A stretch of DNA of 64,000 bases from assembly GCA_000827205.1 (NCBI GenBank), contig KN832572.1:1-64000 (forward strand). The letters are read 5' to 3'. How positions within the stretch are numbered: position 1 is the stretch's first letter; every line of letters begins with the position of its first letter. A program made the position numbers and the translations under genes. Shown here in pieces: positions 23,670 to 38,063 of the stretch. This stretch comes from Plicaturopsis crispa FD-325 SS-3 (Eukaryota; Basidiomycota; Agaricomycetes; Amylocorticiales; Amylocorticiaceae). The notes beneath the pieces were generated by a model, which had not been told where the DNA came from, did no database searches, and was given only the letters and a program-made list of their open reading frames with translations.

Positions 23670-23676
23670 CTTATCT
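23670..23676 (-). promoter_or_regulatory. GATA-factor site upstream of the first urea transporter
   Basis: AGATAAG on the minus strand, 145 bp before the ATG at 23821. It matches the HGATAR consensus bound by AreA/NIT2-type nitrogen regulators. The same 7-mer lies before the amidase and the second transporter. Confidence 0.45.
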
Positions 23677-23820
23677 TCAGCTTTCTGAGCGGATTTTGGT
23701 AGCGATCGTGCTCCAAAAAGTACCTCCGTGGGTATCGCAGAGTGTTTATATAGGTGCATGCATGGTCAGTCTATTCCTCTCTGTTCTTCTTGTCAGGAGC
23801 CCAATAACCCCCACCGCAAT

Positions 23821-26800
23821 ATGTCAGACGTTTCTGAATTCAAACCGCTACTTGGTCAGTGTTGAAGTACAATGCGCATTCAGTATCTATCGCTGGCTAA
23901 TTATTGAATTCCGCATTATAGACCAGAGTGTCGGCTACGGAGTCGTGGTCGGTATGTGCTGAGATGCTTTGTTCGCAGTACTGCGTAGTGAAGGATCGCC
24001 TTCCCCGTAGGCGTCGGATTTTTCTTTGCTTTTATTATGCTTCTGCTCACCACTCTGCAATCGAAATTCTCGAGCTTTTCTCCAACTTCCTCAGAGGAAT
24101 TTACGGTCAGCACCTATGCATCTTTGACGCGATGCCTGCTCAACTCGTCTTACCACCATAGAGTGCCTCCAGAAGTGTCAAAGTGCGTATCTCTGCCCCC
24201 AGTCAGTAACACTTTAAAACTGTCGCTGAAACGCGCCCTCAGCCGGGGCTAGTTTGTTGTGGAATGTTCGTGACTTTGCATCCACAGCGCAATATTTCCG
24301 AGGAACTTATTGTGACATCCTCCTCGTCAGTGTTAGTGCTTGGACATGGAGTGCAACCCTTCTCCAATCTTCAACGGCGGCATACACATTTGGTTCATTC
24401 ATTCAATTTCGTACTCGATCTATCTGAGTCTTGATACTCATTACGATCACTTCAGGTGTCAGCGGGCCATGGTGCGTCAAATTAATGATCTCGTCGACTT
24501 GATGGTAAATGCAGACGCACTCTATCTAGGTGGTATGGCGTTGGCGGCACGATCCAAGTCGCCATGTTCGGCATGGTCGCCGCAAAAGTCAAGATGAACG
24601 CTAACGGCGCCCACACGTTTCTTGAGATTGTGCAAGTAAGGTTTGGCACCGGCGCACACTTACTCTTCATGTTCTACGGGTATCTGTGCATCATGGTACG
24701 TGGAGCGTAACAGTACGTTCGTCAGGTTTTGACTTAGTACTTGCCAGGTTGTATCTGGCTCCCTTTTGCGTACGCCGCACTTTTTTCGTATACACCAAGT
24801 CTATCTTATATTCATTATCGTAGTTGGTGGTGCGGCGACGGTCAATGCGCTCACTGGAATGCCGATCATCGCAGCGTGTTTCCTGCTACCGGTCGGCATA
24901 GCCGTCTACGTGGTCGTCGGGGGCCTACGCGCGACCTTCATTTGTGACTGGGGTCAGTTCTTTCTATGACTTTGAACTCGCGGTATGGCTGATCCTCCGA
25001 CATGTAGCCCACACAATCATTCTGTTTGTCATCATCTACGTCTTCGCCTTCCGTACTTAGTGAGCTCCTTTCGACCGGATCGCACAGCTATTTATCTGAT
25101 GTTTGCGCCTCTTGGGATTCGTAGTGGCACTGCAGCGGAGATCGGGAGTGTTTCGAGAATGTATGATTTACTTGTGCTAGCTGCAGCCGACACACCTGTC
25201 GTCGGAAATGAGGCGGGGAGCTATTTGACTATGAAGTCGAACCAGGGTATGGTTTTCGGTGCGGCAACGATTCTATCTGGTTTTGCTGGTGTCTTCTGCG
25301 ACCAAGGTACGTCGGTCATCTTAGTTTCGAAGGATCGTTACTTCACTGAGCTATGCTTGACCAGGATACTGGCAAAGAGTACAGCCCGGATTTTCTGTTC
25401 CTTTGCGATAGAAGTATTGAACATGATTTAGGCTATCGCGAGTCATCCAGAGTCCACGACCAAGGCATATGTGAGCATGCTTCTTCGCGGCCTCGATGCA
25501 TTTGATAAGTGTACATCTCATACGCGTAGATGCTCGGAGGTCTTTCATGGTTCGCCGTGCCTTGGGCGTTCGCGTCCTGCCTTGGACTCGCCGCGCGCGC
25601 GTTGGTTAGCAATGTGGGTCTTCAACTAAATCTCTCGTCTGGGAATTGACCCCCAATTCAAACCTGTCCAGCCCAACTTTCCGACGTACCCGAATCCACT
25701 GTCCGCGAGCCAAACAAGCGCAGGGCTTGCAGCACCCGCTGCCGCTGCCGCGCTTATGGGCAAAAACGGTGCCGTTGCCATCCTTCTGGTCGTATTGTAA
25801 GCTGCCTAAGGTCGTCGGTAGATGCATATGCTGGCTAATCGGTACACATGCAGTATGGCTGTAACATCGGCGGCTAGTGCAGAGCTGATTGGCGTTTCAA
25901 GTCTCTTGTAGGCAGCCTATTTTATTTACGCATCTTATTTCAGCGCTAACACGGTCGACTTGCAGTTCGTACGAGTAAGCATGACGCTCAGTGCAAGTGT
26001 GAACGGTCAATGTCTGACCCTGCAGCAGCCTGTATAGAACATATTTTAGGCCACGCGCTTCGGGCGAAGAAATCGTGCGGGTTTCGCACTATTTCATCTG
26101 TTTCTGGGCTGTGTGGATGGGGTGTTGGGCTACGATCGTAAGTCAACTCATCTTTCGCTGCGTACGCCTTTCTCAGAGCCACTTCTCTTGATAGCTTAAC
26201 AAAGCCAGCATTGACCTCGGCTGGCTCTTCTACTTCCAGCAAGTCGCTCTGTCCTACTTTCTCAGCGCTCGCTCATCCTATTGCAACGACTAGAGGCGTC
26301 ATACTCAGCCCCGCCGTCATCCCTATTGCCCTCACGGTATCATGGCGGAAACTCACTCGAGCTGGTGTATTCTGCGGTGCGATAATCGGTGCCACCCTGG
26401 GCATGCTCGCGTGGATGATTAGTTGCTGGAAAATTTACGGTCAGTAGTGCCCCGAGACTGCCTCGCCAAGTGTTGCGCTTATCCATCATCGCTACAGGCG
26501 TTATCAACATCACGAATCTAGCCGAGCCATATTCCGCAGTGTGCAGTGGGTTGACTGGTTTACTTTTCTCCGGGGTGATCACGGTGGGGGTCTCTTTACT
26601 GAGTGCGTATCGTCCCTGGCCGTAGCCGTGTCGGTTGCTCACTTTTGTACATAGATCCCGACGACTATGACTTTCAAGGCACTCGCGCGATTACTATGTA
26701 CGAGGCCGATGTCATCGAAGTCGACCAGTCGAGACTGGGCGACGGGACAACCACAAAGGCCGCAACAGATATAGAGAAAGGGAACGTAGATGTCGACGGG

Positions 26801-27245
26801 GGCTCCGATGGCAAGCACGATACCACGCTCCTTGAGGAAGAGCGCCGCCAGCACCAGAGCCTGAAAGCTGTGTTCCGCAGAGCACTCTGGTACTCTTCCG
26901 TATTGACTGCCATTGTTGTGGTCATAGGTCTCCTCCAGTTCTTATCAGGATCTACTCGATCGCTAATTTCCGGTGTTGTATTGCAGTTCCGTTCCCCATG
27001 TTCTTCTCGCACTATGTTTTCAGCCGGGCGTTCTACACGTTCTGGGTATCGTGTACGATGTAAGTGGCGACTTCATCTCAAAGTTTGAATGAGCACTAAC
27101 GTGACACTGGGATAGAATATGGGTGCTTATGAGCGGGGCGTTCTGCATTATCTTGCCGCTCAGGGAGTCGCGCCACGAAATCGCGATTATCGGCAAAGGA
27201 GCGTTGAGTCTGATGTGGAAGCAAAATAACGCATCTCAGATCTGA
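23821..27245 (+). CDS. DUR3: DUR3-like urea transporter (SSS family), copy 1
   Basis: Many short exons start with MSDVSEFKPLL at 23821 and end ...WKQNNASQI at 27245. Recognisable blocks: DQSVGYGVVV, GVGFFFAFIMLLLTTLQSKF, WYGVGGTIQVAMFGMVAA, NANGAHTFLEI, GGAATVNALTGMPIIAACFL, VVGGLRATFICDW, EIGSVSRMYDLL, VGNEAGSYLTMKSNQGMVF and NLAEPYSAVCSGLTGLLFSG. DUR3 proteins are about 15-TM plasma-membrane symporters that import urea, and in yeast polyamines. The hydrophilic loop near 26650-26870 and the last two helices follow. Exons match those of the copy at 31283-34583, so the two are paralogues, with an amidase gene between them. No break was found. Confidence 0.87.
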
Positions 27246-27317
27246 ACGCCGAAATTAAAAGTGATTGCATTTGTTTAATAGAAAGTGGTAAATGAACAAC
27301 GCTATCTCGGCCGATTC

Positions 27318-27324
27318 CTTATCT
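27318..27324 (-). promoter_or_regulatory. GATA-factor site upstream of the amidase gene
   Basis: AGATAAG on the minus strand, 175 bp before the ATG at 27499. A second GATA core (AGATAGC, minus strand) lies next to it at 27300-27306. Together they suggest nitrogen-catabolite control. Confidence 0.45.
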
Positions 27325-27498
27325 TGCACTCACGAACACAATAATTTGTAGCGCTATCTGAAGACTGGCATTGGTGTTCAAGCATTCATCGACCATGGCC
27401 ATTAATTGTGTGGGATCCATGCCCATGCCCCTTGTCCGTATCCATTCCATATATCAGACAGTGATCTCCCGCTGGGTTTGTGACACTCGGACGTGAAA

Positions 27499-29427
27499 AT
27501 GTCAGTTATATCGACAGTCGTCTCCCCCGGAAACCCTATCACGTCTCAGGATGTCATCGACGCTGTCGCCGGTCTCGGGCCAGGCATTAAGCCTACTGCA
27601 CACCTCGACGAATGGACGACCATCCTCGCCGGCGCGCATGAGGTACTACAGAGTGTGATGGACGAGCCCGATTACATCCCGGACGTGGATGAGGAGCGCT
27701 TTCCGAGGACCAACTTGCATCGCCCAGAGCCGCACGACAACCCTCTCAATGCGTGGGCTTGGAAGTTCGACCTCCAAGACACGACCGGTCAAGCTGCTCA
27801 GGGACTGCTGGCTGGTAAAACACTGGCCATTAAAGATAACGTCTGCATCAAAGGTACGAACCCTCACTTGTCGTGCGATTTCCTGCTTATTTGACGATGC
27901 TCTAGGTGTCCCCTGTCTTATGGGAACGGAGGTCATTACCAACTGGACACCCAACACGGACGCTACGGTAGTCACACGTATACTTGAAGCAGGAGGGCGT
28001 AAGCTCAAAACGCCATCTTCTGTTCTATTCTGCCTCTAACTTATCTCTGCAGTAATCAAGGGCAAGGCGGTCTGCGAGAACCTGTCACTTCTAGGAGTGT
28101 CATACTCTGCGGCGACTGGCCCAGTTGAGAACCCGTGGGCGAAGGGCTATTCTGCGGCTGGTTCGTCGTCCGGAACTGCCGCGCTCATTGCCTCGGGCGC
28201 GGTGGACATGGGTATCGGAGGGGACCAAGGCGGCTCTATTCGTCTCGTGAGCCCATTCAAAATTATCCTTTCCACGAGATAACTCACTCCGTCTTCTACT
28301 CTAGCCAGCCTCCCACACTGGAATTGTAGGAATGAAACCCACCTACGGGCTCATCCCGTACACGGGTATTGCGTCCCTCGAGGCCTCCATCGATCACACT
28401 GGCCCAATGGCTCGCACTGTTCTCGATGCTGCGCTTCTCCTCCAAGCAATCGCGGGCACGGACGGCATCGATGACCGACAACAAGCCGGATGTCCATCGT
28501 ACCCAGATACCCCCAATTATCCGGCCCTCGCTGCTAAAGGCATAGAGGGCTACAAGATCGGGATTCTCACCGAGAGTCTCGTCGTACCCACGGCAGATCC
28601 GCGAGTCAGCGAGTTGGTGGTGAAAGCTGCTAAACAATTCGCTGAGCTGGGTGCCACTGTGGAGGAGGTCAGCGTGCCGATTCATTTGAAGGGTGACGAT
28701 TTCTGGATGGTGAGTTCCAACTCGGCGATGCATATAAGCCCGCTGGCTGACAATAACATAACAAAGGCCCTTACGCAAGTCGGCGCAGTCCAAGCATTCT
28801 TGGGCCACGCTTCTGGTCGGCGCGGCCTCATCCTCAACGACCTTCAAGAGAAGATTACACCGCTCACTCAGGACAAATTTGACAAGATTTTCCCGCTCGT
28901 AGCGCCCATCTTTATCAATGGACTCTATGGCGCGAAACAATTTCCCAATGTATGTCCAGCACGCACACAATACCTACTAGGACTCACATGTATGATTCCC
29001 CCGCAGATAATGGGGAAGGTCACCAATCTAACACGCAAGCTTCGGGACGCATACGACGCCGCGCTGTCCAAGTACGACGTGCTTATCATGCCCACCGTGC
29101 CCTGGGTTCCCGTCAAGATCCCGTCTCCTGAGACAAGCAGATTGGATCAGTTCAACAAGTTCGCGGGGCTGGCTCGCAACACTTGTCCAACGGACTTGGT
29201 GAGCACGCACATCGAGCGTTGTTCATAATATCTCATGACATTGTATCACACAGACGGGGCATCCGAGCTTGAGTATTCCCGTTGGTTTGTTGTCTCCGAC
29301 CGACGAGTCGGAGAAAGTGAAGCTGCCGATCGGTATGCAGATTGTAGGGCCTTGGTGGAAAGACGACAAAGTTCTCGCCGTGGGTCACGCTTGGGAGAAA
29401 AGTAACGACTGGAAATCGTTTGCTTGA
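27499..29427 (+). CDS. Amidase (amidase-signature family)
   Basis: Seven exons (27499-27853, 27906-27998, 28053-28246, 28305-28709, 28767-28949, 29007-29198, 29254-29427) give 531 aa. The Ser-cisSer-Lys triad is visible: Lys in LAIKDNVCIKGVPCLMG, and the two serines in GYSAAGSSSGTAALIASG and GIGGDQGGSIR. The fold continues with GIVGMKPTYGLIPYTG and DHTGPMARTV. The enzyme should hydrolyse a carboxamide to a carboxylate plus ammonia in the cytosol; the sequence resembles aliphatic/nitrile-pathway amidases more than acetamidase AmdS, but substrate is not decided. It sits between two urea transporter genes and shares their GATA motif, which suggests use of organic nitrogen. Confidence 0.9.
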
Positions 29428-31282
29428 ACTTTGTGTCTACCTTCGTTGACCTTCGACGTTCGTCGACATCATTTGACAACACCGAATATAGTAATAACTA
29501 CTCCTATGGACGCTGTATGACCTGCCGGGCCGTCACCCTGATTTTGCAATTTGGTACAATACATATCGGTAGCGGCGCAAGCACCAGTCCCCGACTCTCA
29601 GTGGGCTCATCAGCACAAATGGCCCGTCGCCAATATACTTGAGACTGTGCATCGAGTTAAACAGACTAGCACCACCAGGTACATGAGATGCGTGCAAAAT
29701 ACGAACGCTGACTGAGACAACTGATTTAATCCATCTCGTCTGAAACCATATCGACACTAGTACTTTTCAGACTCGTCCCCGTCGTTGCCCGACTCCAAAT
29801 TGAGTGTTGAGATCGTGGTCGTTGTAAAACCCGTCATCCTGTAGCTTTAAGGAAAACACCGCCTGCGATCGAGTTCTGCGTCGACCATCCCGAGCCTGTG
29901 AGGAGCCGATGATGTTGCAAGGCAGATGAGACCCTGCACGTAGTAGACCTGTGTACGGTATCTTAGCTACCTTAAAGCTGGCGGACGCAGAGCAGCGGCT
30001 TGCGACAGAATGCCGCAAATTTAGAAACATACAACGAACAAAGAATCGCGCGTCAGTTAAACGATTATCTTCCTATTCGTGTGGCTGCCTACGGGAGACT
30101 ACGCGTCAGTAGGAGTCGAACGGGCGACGCGCTGCGACGCGTCCAGGGTCATTCAATTTTCCCACGCCGTTTCGTCCTCTGGTGAAGAGAAAATTTTATC
30201 TCCCTGGACAAACCCTCCCTCTTGTACCAAGAGAGTCGGGGACTTACTTTGATTTTGAACGTTGACCGCAACAACCATCCTTGACTCAGGGCGTGAAACG
30301 GTACGTCTCGCAGCTCTACGCGCCATGCTATGTACAGTATGCGGCACTGATCAAATTGTGGATTGCGCAGATCGATTGGCACAAAGTCCATTGTTTTTCC
30401 TATCAATGGCGGCCAACTTGGCCCTTTCGCGTTATCGCTCGAGGGCTTTCTGATGATTCAAGACCCAAGAGAGCTGTCTGGAGGTGCCCATGCAGAATGT
30501 CGCGCGAATAGGGCTCAGACTGGCTCAGATCAACCTCAGATATCAATTTGATGTGTCTTCCACCGGCTAGTTCTAAGTGCGTTGCCCTTATCGTCCTGTA
30601 CTTAGTACGGCTCAGCGCTTAATGCGAACTTACAATGTTACATAGCGGTGGTCTGATCAGTCCTGCCGATTCCAGCACTGTCTAGTAATTACCTCATCCT
30701 GGATGCGTGCTACGACAGACATTGCTAAGAGTCACTGCACTAGGGGCAGTCGCCATATCAGAGAGGTAAGTACACTCTTGGAAACATATCTTCACGAAAG
30801 GACAATTAATATTGGGGGCTTCACCGTATTGTTGGTTCAAGGGTTTCGCCTTGCCAGATGCCTTAAAATCCGCCTGTCCCAGATCAATCCTTATTGCATT
30901 CTGTGGCGGTGGTTATCGTTGACTCGTTGAATAAACTCGGTCAAGGCTCGGCTGTCGACTACATCAGGCGGCCTTTTTACGAAGGAAGACCGGAAATTGG
31001 CGAATGCTATCGTTTATTTTGGCATTTGGTGTGCTGATAACCGGAGGGTTATAGGATTCTCCCAAACGACTAAGACCCCCCAAGACCATCAAGCGGACCT
31101 ATTTGCTCTGAAGATCATTCGCGCTACATTCAGAATGCGTTATCGTCTTATCTCTCCAGACTCCGCATTTCCCTCCGATAATGTAAGGGATACACGACCG
31201 CAACGCATTCAAATATGTTCGCCGCAGTGGAAGGAAGCAAAGGCCCCCCGGTCCTCTTCATACCCCGAACAGCTTTCCCGAC
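29428..31282. other. Long intergenic region before the second urea transporter
   Basis: About 1.85 kb without a supportable gene. Short frames exist on both strands but none has a domain or consistent splice sites. The last 250 bp hold several GATA cores (31138-31182) and form the promoter of the next gene. Confidence 0.45.
31147..31153 (-). promoter_or_regulatory. GATA-factor site upstream of the second urea transporter
   Basis: AGATAAG on the minus strand, 130 bp before the ATG at 31283, with further GATA cores on each side (about 31139-31144 and GATAAT at 31177-31182). Clustered GATA sites are typical of AreA/NIT2-regulated fungal promoters. Confidence 0.5.
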
Positions 31283-34200
31283 ATGTCTGATGTCTCCGAT
31301 TTCAAGCCTCTGCTCAGTGAGTGCTTGCCTAGTACTTTCTATCAGTCTCGCTGACGCTACTCAAGGTCAAAGCGTCGGCTATGGTGTGGTCGTCGGTAAG
31401 ATACTACTCAGTGAGCTCTCAAACGAGGAATAGTGCACCAACTCTACTCCTTTAGGCGTCGGGTTCTTCTTCGCCTTCCTTATGTTAGGTTTGACGGTTT
31501 TGCAATCAAAGTTCTCCCACTTTTCTCCTGCATCATCCGAGGAATTCACGGTCCGTACTCGCATCTCGTTCAACACGCGGATTCTCGAACTTATTCTCTG
31601 CACAGAGTGCCTCGAGGAGTGTGAAAGTGAGACACACTCCACACATAAACTAACCTTCGATCCCCTCATACTGACCATATTCTGCCTAGCCCGGTCTTAT
31701 TTGTTGTGGAATGTACGTTCGTTCACCGTGTTTCCTTGCGTTGAGGTTTGCTTATCGCGATGTCTCTATATCCAGTGTCAGTGCTTGGACATGGAGTGCC
31801 ACTCTGCTACAGTCGTCGACTTCGGCCTATACATTCGGTACGTGGTGGCGCCTCCATTGAAGATATTTCTCTGACATGAAGGCTCAGGCGTCAGTGGCCC
31901 ATGGTGCGTTGGAAGCTTCGCCCAAGACCTGGAGCACCATATGCTTATTACAATCTCACCAGGTGGTATGGCGTCGGAGGCACGATTCAGGTCGCCATGT
32001 TTGGCATGGTCGCTGCGAAAGTCAAGATGAACGCTAACGGCGCCCATACATTCTTGGAGATCGCGCAAGCGAGATTCGGCACGGGTGTTCATTTGCTGTT
32101 CATGTTCTACGCATACCTTTGCGCCCTCGTCGTATCCGGCTCCCTGTTGCGTGCGTTCGCTGTGTGTTTCCAATTCCACGGAGTCATGCTGACGGCTCAA
32201 CCAGTTGGTGGCGCCGCAACGGTGAATGCGCTCACGGGCATGTCCACAGTTGCAGCGTGTTTCCTGCTCCCAATCGGCATTGCCGTTTATGTCGTCGTCG
32301 GAGGGCTTCGCGCGACCTTCATCTGTGACTGGGGTAAGTGCATCTCGGATACGACTATCGTCCCATAGCTGACATCTGGCAGCCCACACGATCATTCTCT
32401 TCGTGATCATCTACATCTTCGCATTCCGCACATAGTACGTTTACACCTGCTTGCATATGATCGCGCCTGGCTTAAATTCCTGCCAGTGGTACCGCCCCGG
32501 AAATCGGTAGCGTATCGAAGATGTATGATCTCCTCACTCAAGCTGCTGTCGTTACACCGGTGGTTGGGAATGAGGGTGGAAGTTACATGACCTTGAAGTC
32601 GAACCAAGGGATGGTCTTTGGAGCTGCGACAATATTGTCTGGGTTTGCAGGTATCTTCTGTGACCAAGGTATGATCATTTTCATTCTTCTCCTCTCGCTA
32701 TATATGGCCGCTAATACAATTGGATAGGATACTGGCAGCGTGTACGTACTCTTCCATTTCGATGCGCTCATAGACGCCAATTGAACGGCGTACATAGGCT
32801 ATCGCAAGTCACCCCGAGTCCACCACGAAAGCCTACGTGAGTCAACTATCGATTTGTTCCGTATAATCACAGGTTATCTGATACCATATGTACAGATGCT
32901 AGGAGGGCTTTCCTGGTTTGCAGTACCTTGGGCGTTTGCGTCGTGCATGGGCTTGGCTGCGCGTGCATTGATCACTAACGTACGCTTTTGCCAAAACATG
33001 CTTTGTATCGCCGATGCCTGACAAGACCTCGCGACCTAGCCCAACTTCCCGACCTACCCGAACCCACTGTCCGCCAGTCAAACGAGTGCAGGACTTGCCG
33101 CACCAGCCGCCGCCGCCGCCATCATGGGGGAGAATGGCGCTGTTGCCATTCTCCTGGTCGTGTTGTACGTATCCTTAGCTTGGAACATGCTGGTGCATAT
33201 TCTGATCGTCAACCTAGTATGGCAGTGACATCGGCTGCTAGTGCAGAGCTGATCGGCGTGTCCAGTATCTTGTGAGTGACTCTCCGTGTTTACATGTCGC
33301 AATCCGGTCAGCTGACAGCCTGCTTTTTCAGCTCATACGAGTAAGCAGTATTCTCAGAGGCGTAAGCATTGTACCTAACTGTGCAACAGCTTGTACCGGA
33401 CATACTTCAGGCCGAAGGCTACGGGCGAGGAAATCGTGCGAGTTTCTCACTACTTCATCTGTTTCTGGGCGATCTGGATGGGCTGCTGGGCAACGATTGT
33501 GCGTGGCATTTTTTCGTCGCAGAAGTCCTCTCCTCTAATCAAAACATACAGCTCAACAAAGCAAGCATTGATCTCGGCTGGCTGTTTTACTTCCAGTAAA
33601 TCATTTTGTTTGTCTTGTCTAACGGCTTTCACTAACCACGGGGAGTATAGAGGCGTGATCTTGAGTCCTGCTGTTATTCCCATCGGGCTTACGGTCTGCT
33701 GGAAGAAACTTAGTCGCAAGGGTGTCTACTTTGGTGCTATCATTGGTGCCGTCTTGGGTATGCTTGCGTGGATGATTAGCTGTTGGAAGATTTATGGTGA
33801 GTACCTTCATCATGCCCTGACAAGTCGCATACGGGCTGACTCGTCACGCAGGCAAAATCAACATTACGAACCTGGCCGAACCTTACTCTGCAGTATGCAG
33901 TGGTTTGACCGGTTTGCTGTTTTCTGGCGTCATCACCGTAGCGGTGACTTTGATGGGTATGTCTATCATCTCTAACCTGGGTCAGTCGTTCGCTGATCGC
34001 CTCTGCAGACCCCGATGACTATGATTTCCATGGAACACGCGCGATCACGATGTACGATGCTAATGCCAGCACCTCCGACATCAACCAGTCAGCAGCGGAG
34101 GTCGGCAACGCAGAGACTCCGGCCGACGAGAAGACCGACCTCGAAAAGGGGAACCTTGGCGTCGATGTCAAACCGGCGAAGCACGACCCGCAGGAGGGGA

Positions 34201-34583
34201 TCGACAACGTAGCACTCGAAAAAGTGTTCAAACGCGCATTCTACTACTCGTCGATATTGACGGTAATCGTTGTCATCCTCAGTATGTTTTCTCTTTTCAT
34301 AGGCACCTGTGCACAAAGCTGATCATCATACGCAGTTCCGATCCCTATGTTCTTCTCGCACTACGTTTTCAGCAAGAAATTCTACACGTTCTGGGTATCA
34401 TGCTCAATGTGAGTGCTCTGTCTACTGTTGCTCTCAATTAATTTTGGCTAACCAACTTGCTGTAGTATCTGGGTGCTTCTGAGCGGGGTATTCTGTATCA
34501 TCCTCCCATTGTGGGAATCGCGTAAAGAAATTGGGATTATCGCGAAAGGAGCGTTCAACATAGTCCGGAGAAAGAAGGACTAG
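31283..34583 (+). CDS. DUR3: DUR3-like urea transporter (SSS family), copy 2
   Basis: Multi-exon gene from MSDVSDFKPLL at 31283 to ...FNIVRRKKD at 34583. Blocks in order: GQSVGYGVVV, GVGFFFAFLMLGLTVLQSKF, VSAWTWSATLLQSSTSAY, WYGVGGTIQVAMFGMVAA, NALTGMSTVAACFLLPIG, LRATFICDW, VGNEGGSYMTLKSNQ, QRAIASHPESTTKAYMLGG, NPNFPTYPNPLS, SAASAELIGVSSI, VSHYFICFWAIWMGCWAT, NKASIDLGWLFYFQGVILS and IPMFFSHYVFSKKFYTFWV. These are characteristic of fungal DUR3 urea symporters. It has the same exon pattern as the copy at 23821-27245; the cytosolic loops and C-termini have diverged. The gene looks intact. Confidence 0.9.
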
Positions 34584-35280
34584 CTGTTCGCAGTTTGACG
34601 AATGCATGACGAGTATTTGAACGAGACAATGATTTAGATGATTTTTTTAGGGCTGTGGCCTTGTATCGTAGAGTGGTCATTGTCGTAGAGGTATACTAGC
34701 TGATGAAACTTGTATTTGCGGGAGAGCTACCACCGGTTGTACATTCTCAAAATGGTGTGGTCAACGTTATCCAAGGTTACAGGATCCCTAAGTAGACCTG
34801 CCTGCCAGCCGTTCCTTGCATCCACATCTCCCCTCTTGAGCGTCGACATGTCAGACGCTCACGGTCGGTAATCCATCGGTGCCCTGCTCGATTACTCAAA
34901 GAGATTCCAGATCACATGCACCTCATCCCATGTGCCAACGGCGGTACAGGATGACAACCGCGTCGTTGAATGGTCCTCAGACTTCGTATCCTCAATGCGA
35001 GCGAAGTGTTTCCCCACATTTGGCGGCGGCATATCTTCTGATCTCGTACCACGGAGAGGTCCAGCATGTTGACGCATCAGAGTGTCGCGACGCACAACGT
35101 GTAGCTCTGCGCATGCACTGGTATTGGGCGATGAATAAAATTACAAGATGGTTTGATAGTGGCGAGCAATGCGAAGCGATACCCATTGACGTCGATCTAC
35201 GTTTACGATGATGGTAGCTTTGGCTTCGACCAGCTCGCAACGACAGGCTGTAGGATATGCATGGCTTGAGCAGCGATATT
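34584..35280. other. Flank of the proline-rich gene, possibly holding its 3' exons
   Basis: On the minus strand an intron-like start at about 35310 (CCC followed by gtgagt) and an acceptor near 35251 suggest that the proline-rich gene continues. Candidate coding sequence includes FARIEDTKSEDHSTTRLSS and TAVGTWDEVHVIWNLFE, ending at 34892. I could not build one consistent splicing path, so these exons are left unassigned. Confidence 0.35.
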
Positions 35281-35946
35281 CTAGCGACTACAGGACGAAC
35301 TCACGGGTGGACCAGGCCGCAGCCCTTGTGAAGCGGGAGGTGGCGCTCTCGGTTGTGGGGCGACAGGGGCAGGAGCTGGTGAGCGCGTCACCTCGAGCGG
35401 AACGGGCTGTCCCAAGTACCGTGCAAAAAACTCGTCTAGCCAACTGAAGAACACCTCTTTGTCCTCTTGCGATAGATTCGCCCAGTCAATGCGATCATCC
35501 TCCTCTTCCTGAGCGTGCACCTCCGCTTGCCATGCAGAGACAGACTGGTATGACGGCGGACGAGATTTGCGCGCTATAGGCGGCGGTGGTGGTCGCGGCG
35601 CGCTACTACTGGCAGGCGATGGCGACGACTGAGACGATTCCGCAGTACGTGCGCTCGACGCACTGTCGTATCTCGTTGGCGGCGGAGGCAGTTTGGGAGG
35701 CGGAGGCTTGGGTTTTACATGGCTTCCACTGCGCATAACAGGCGGGGGCGGTGGAGGCGGTTTGTTGTAGTCCCAGTTCGTCTTCGCGGTGGGTACGCTG
35801 CTGTATCTGTCCTTGGTGTCTTGGAAGCCCTTCACCGATGCATCTTTCGCTTTCGCTGCTTTCTGTTTCAGATCTGCGACTACAAAGAGATAAGTAGGCG
35901 ACTCTGGCGGTAGAAAGTCGCGATATTTACCTGAGAACGGCGCCAT
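35281..35946 (-). CDS. Proline-rich protein with conserved acidic/aromatic motif; 3' end uncertain
   Basis: The start at 35946 reads MAPFS, an intron of about 50 nt follows, then (V)ADLKQKAAKAKDASVKGF and TKTNWDY-like sequence. Two polyproline blocks come next (PPPPPPP and KPPPPKLPPPP), then RPPPPPIARK. The best conserved part is IDWANLSQEDKEVFFSWLDE. Polyproline tracts with a lysine-rich N-terminus recall SH3- or profilin-binding proteins of cortical actin patches; that is inference, and the family name is not certain. The stop at 35281 lies just after a good donor site, so the real protein is probably longer. Confidence 0.6.
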   Translation of the reverse strand: MAPFSGKYRDFLPPESPTYLFVVADLKQKAAKAKDASVKGFQDTKDRYSSVPTAKTNWDYNKPPPPPPPVMRSGSHVKPKPPPPKLPPPPTRYDSASSARTAESSQSSPSPASSSAPRPPPPPIARKSRPPSYQSVSAWQAEVHAQEEEDDRIDWANLSQEDKEVFFSWLDEFFARYLGQPVPLEVTRSPAPAPVAPQPRAPPPASQGLRPGPPVSSSCSR

Positions 35947-36094
35947 GGTCGTCGTTCGTTTGAGAAATGAGCGCTTCACTGAGAGAGCGCCGCTGTAAAG
36001 AGCATAGATAGGGGCTATTTACTGCTGCTAAAGAAAAGTATCTGCCATCTGCAATTTTCGCCTACCAAGTACCTGCATCCTACCACGTTTTATA

Positions 36095-38063
<1,969 letters not shown>

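Larger units (their letters stand above)
22401..23820. other. Intergenic region, no gene seen
   Basis: The first 340 bp resemble the flank of DUF6533 copy A. The rest has only short unsupported frames. The final 200 bp form the promoter of the first urea transporter gene. Confidence 0.45.
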
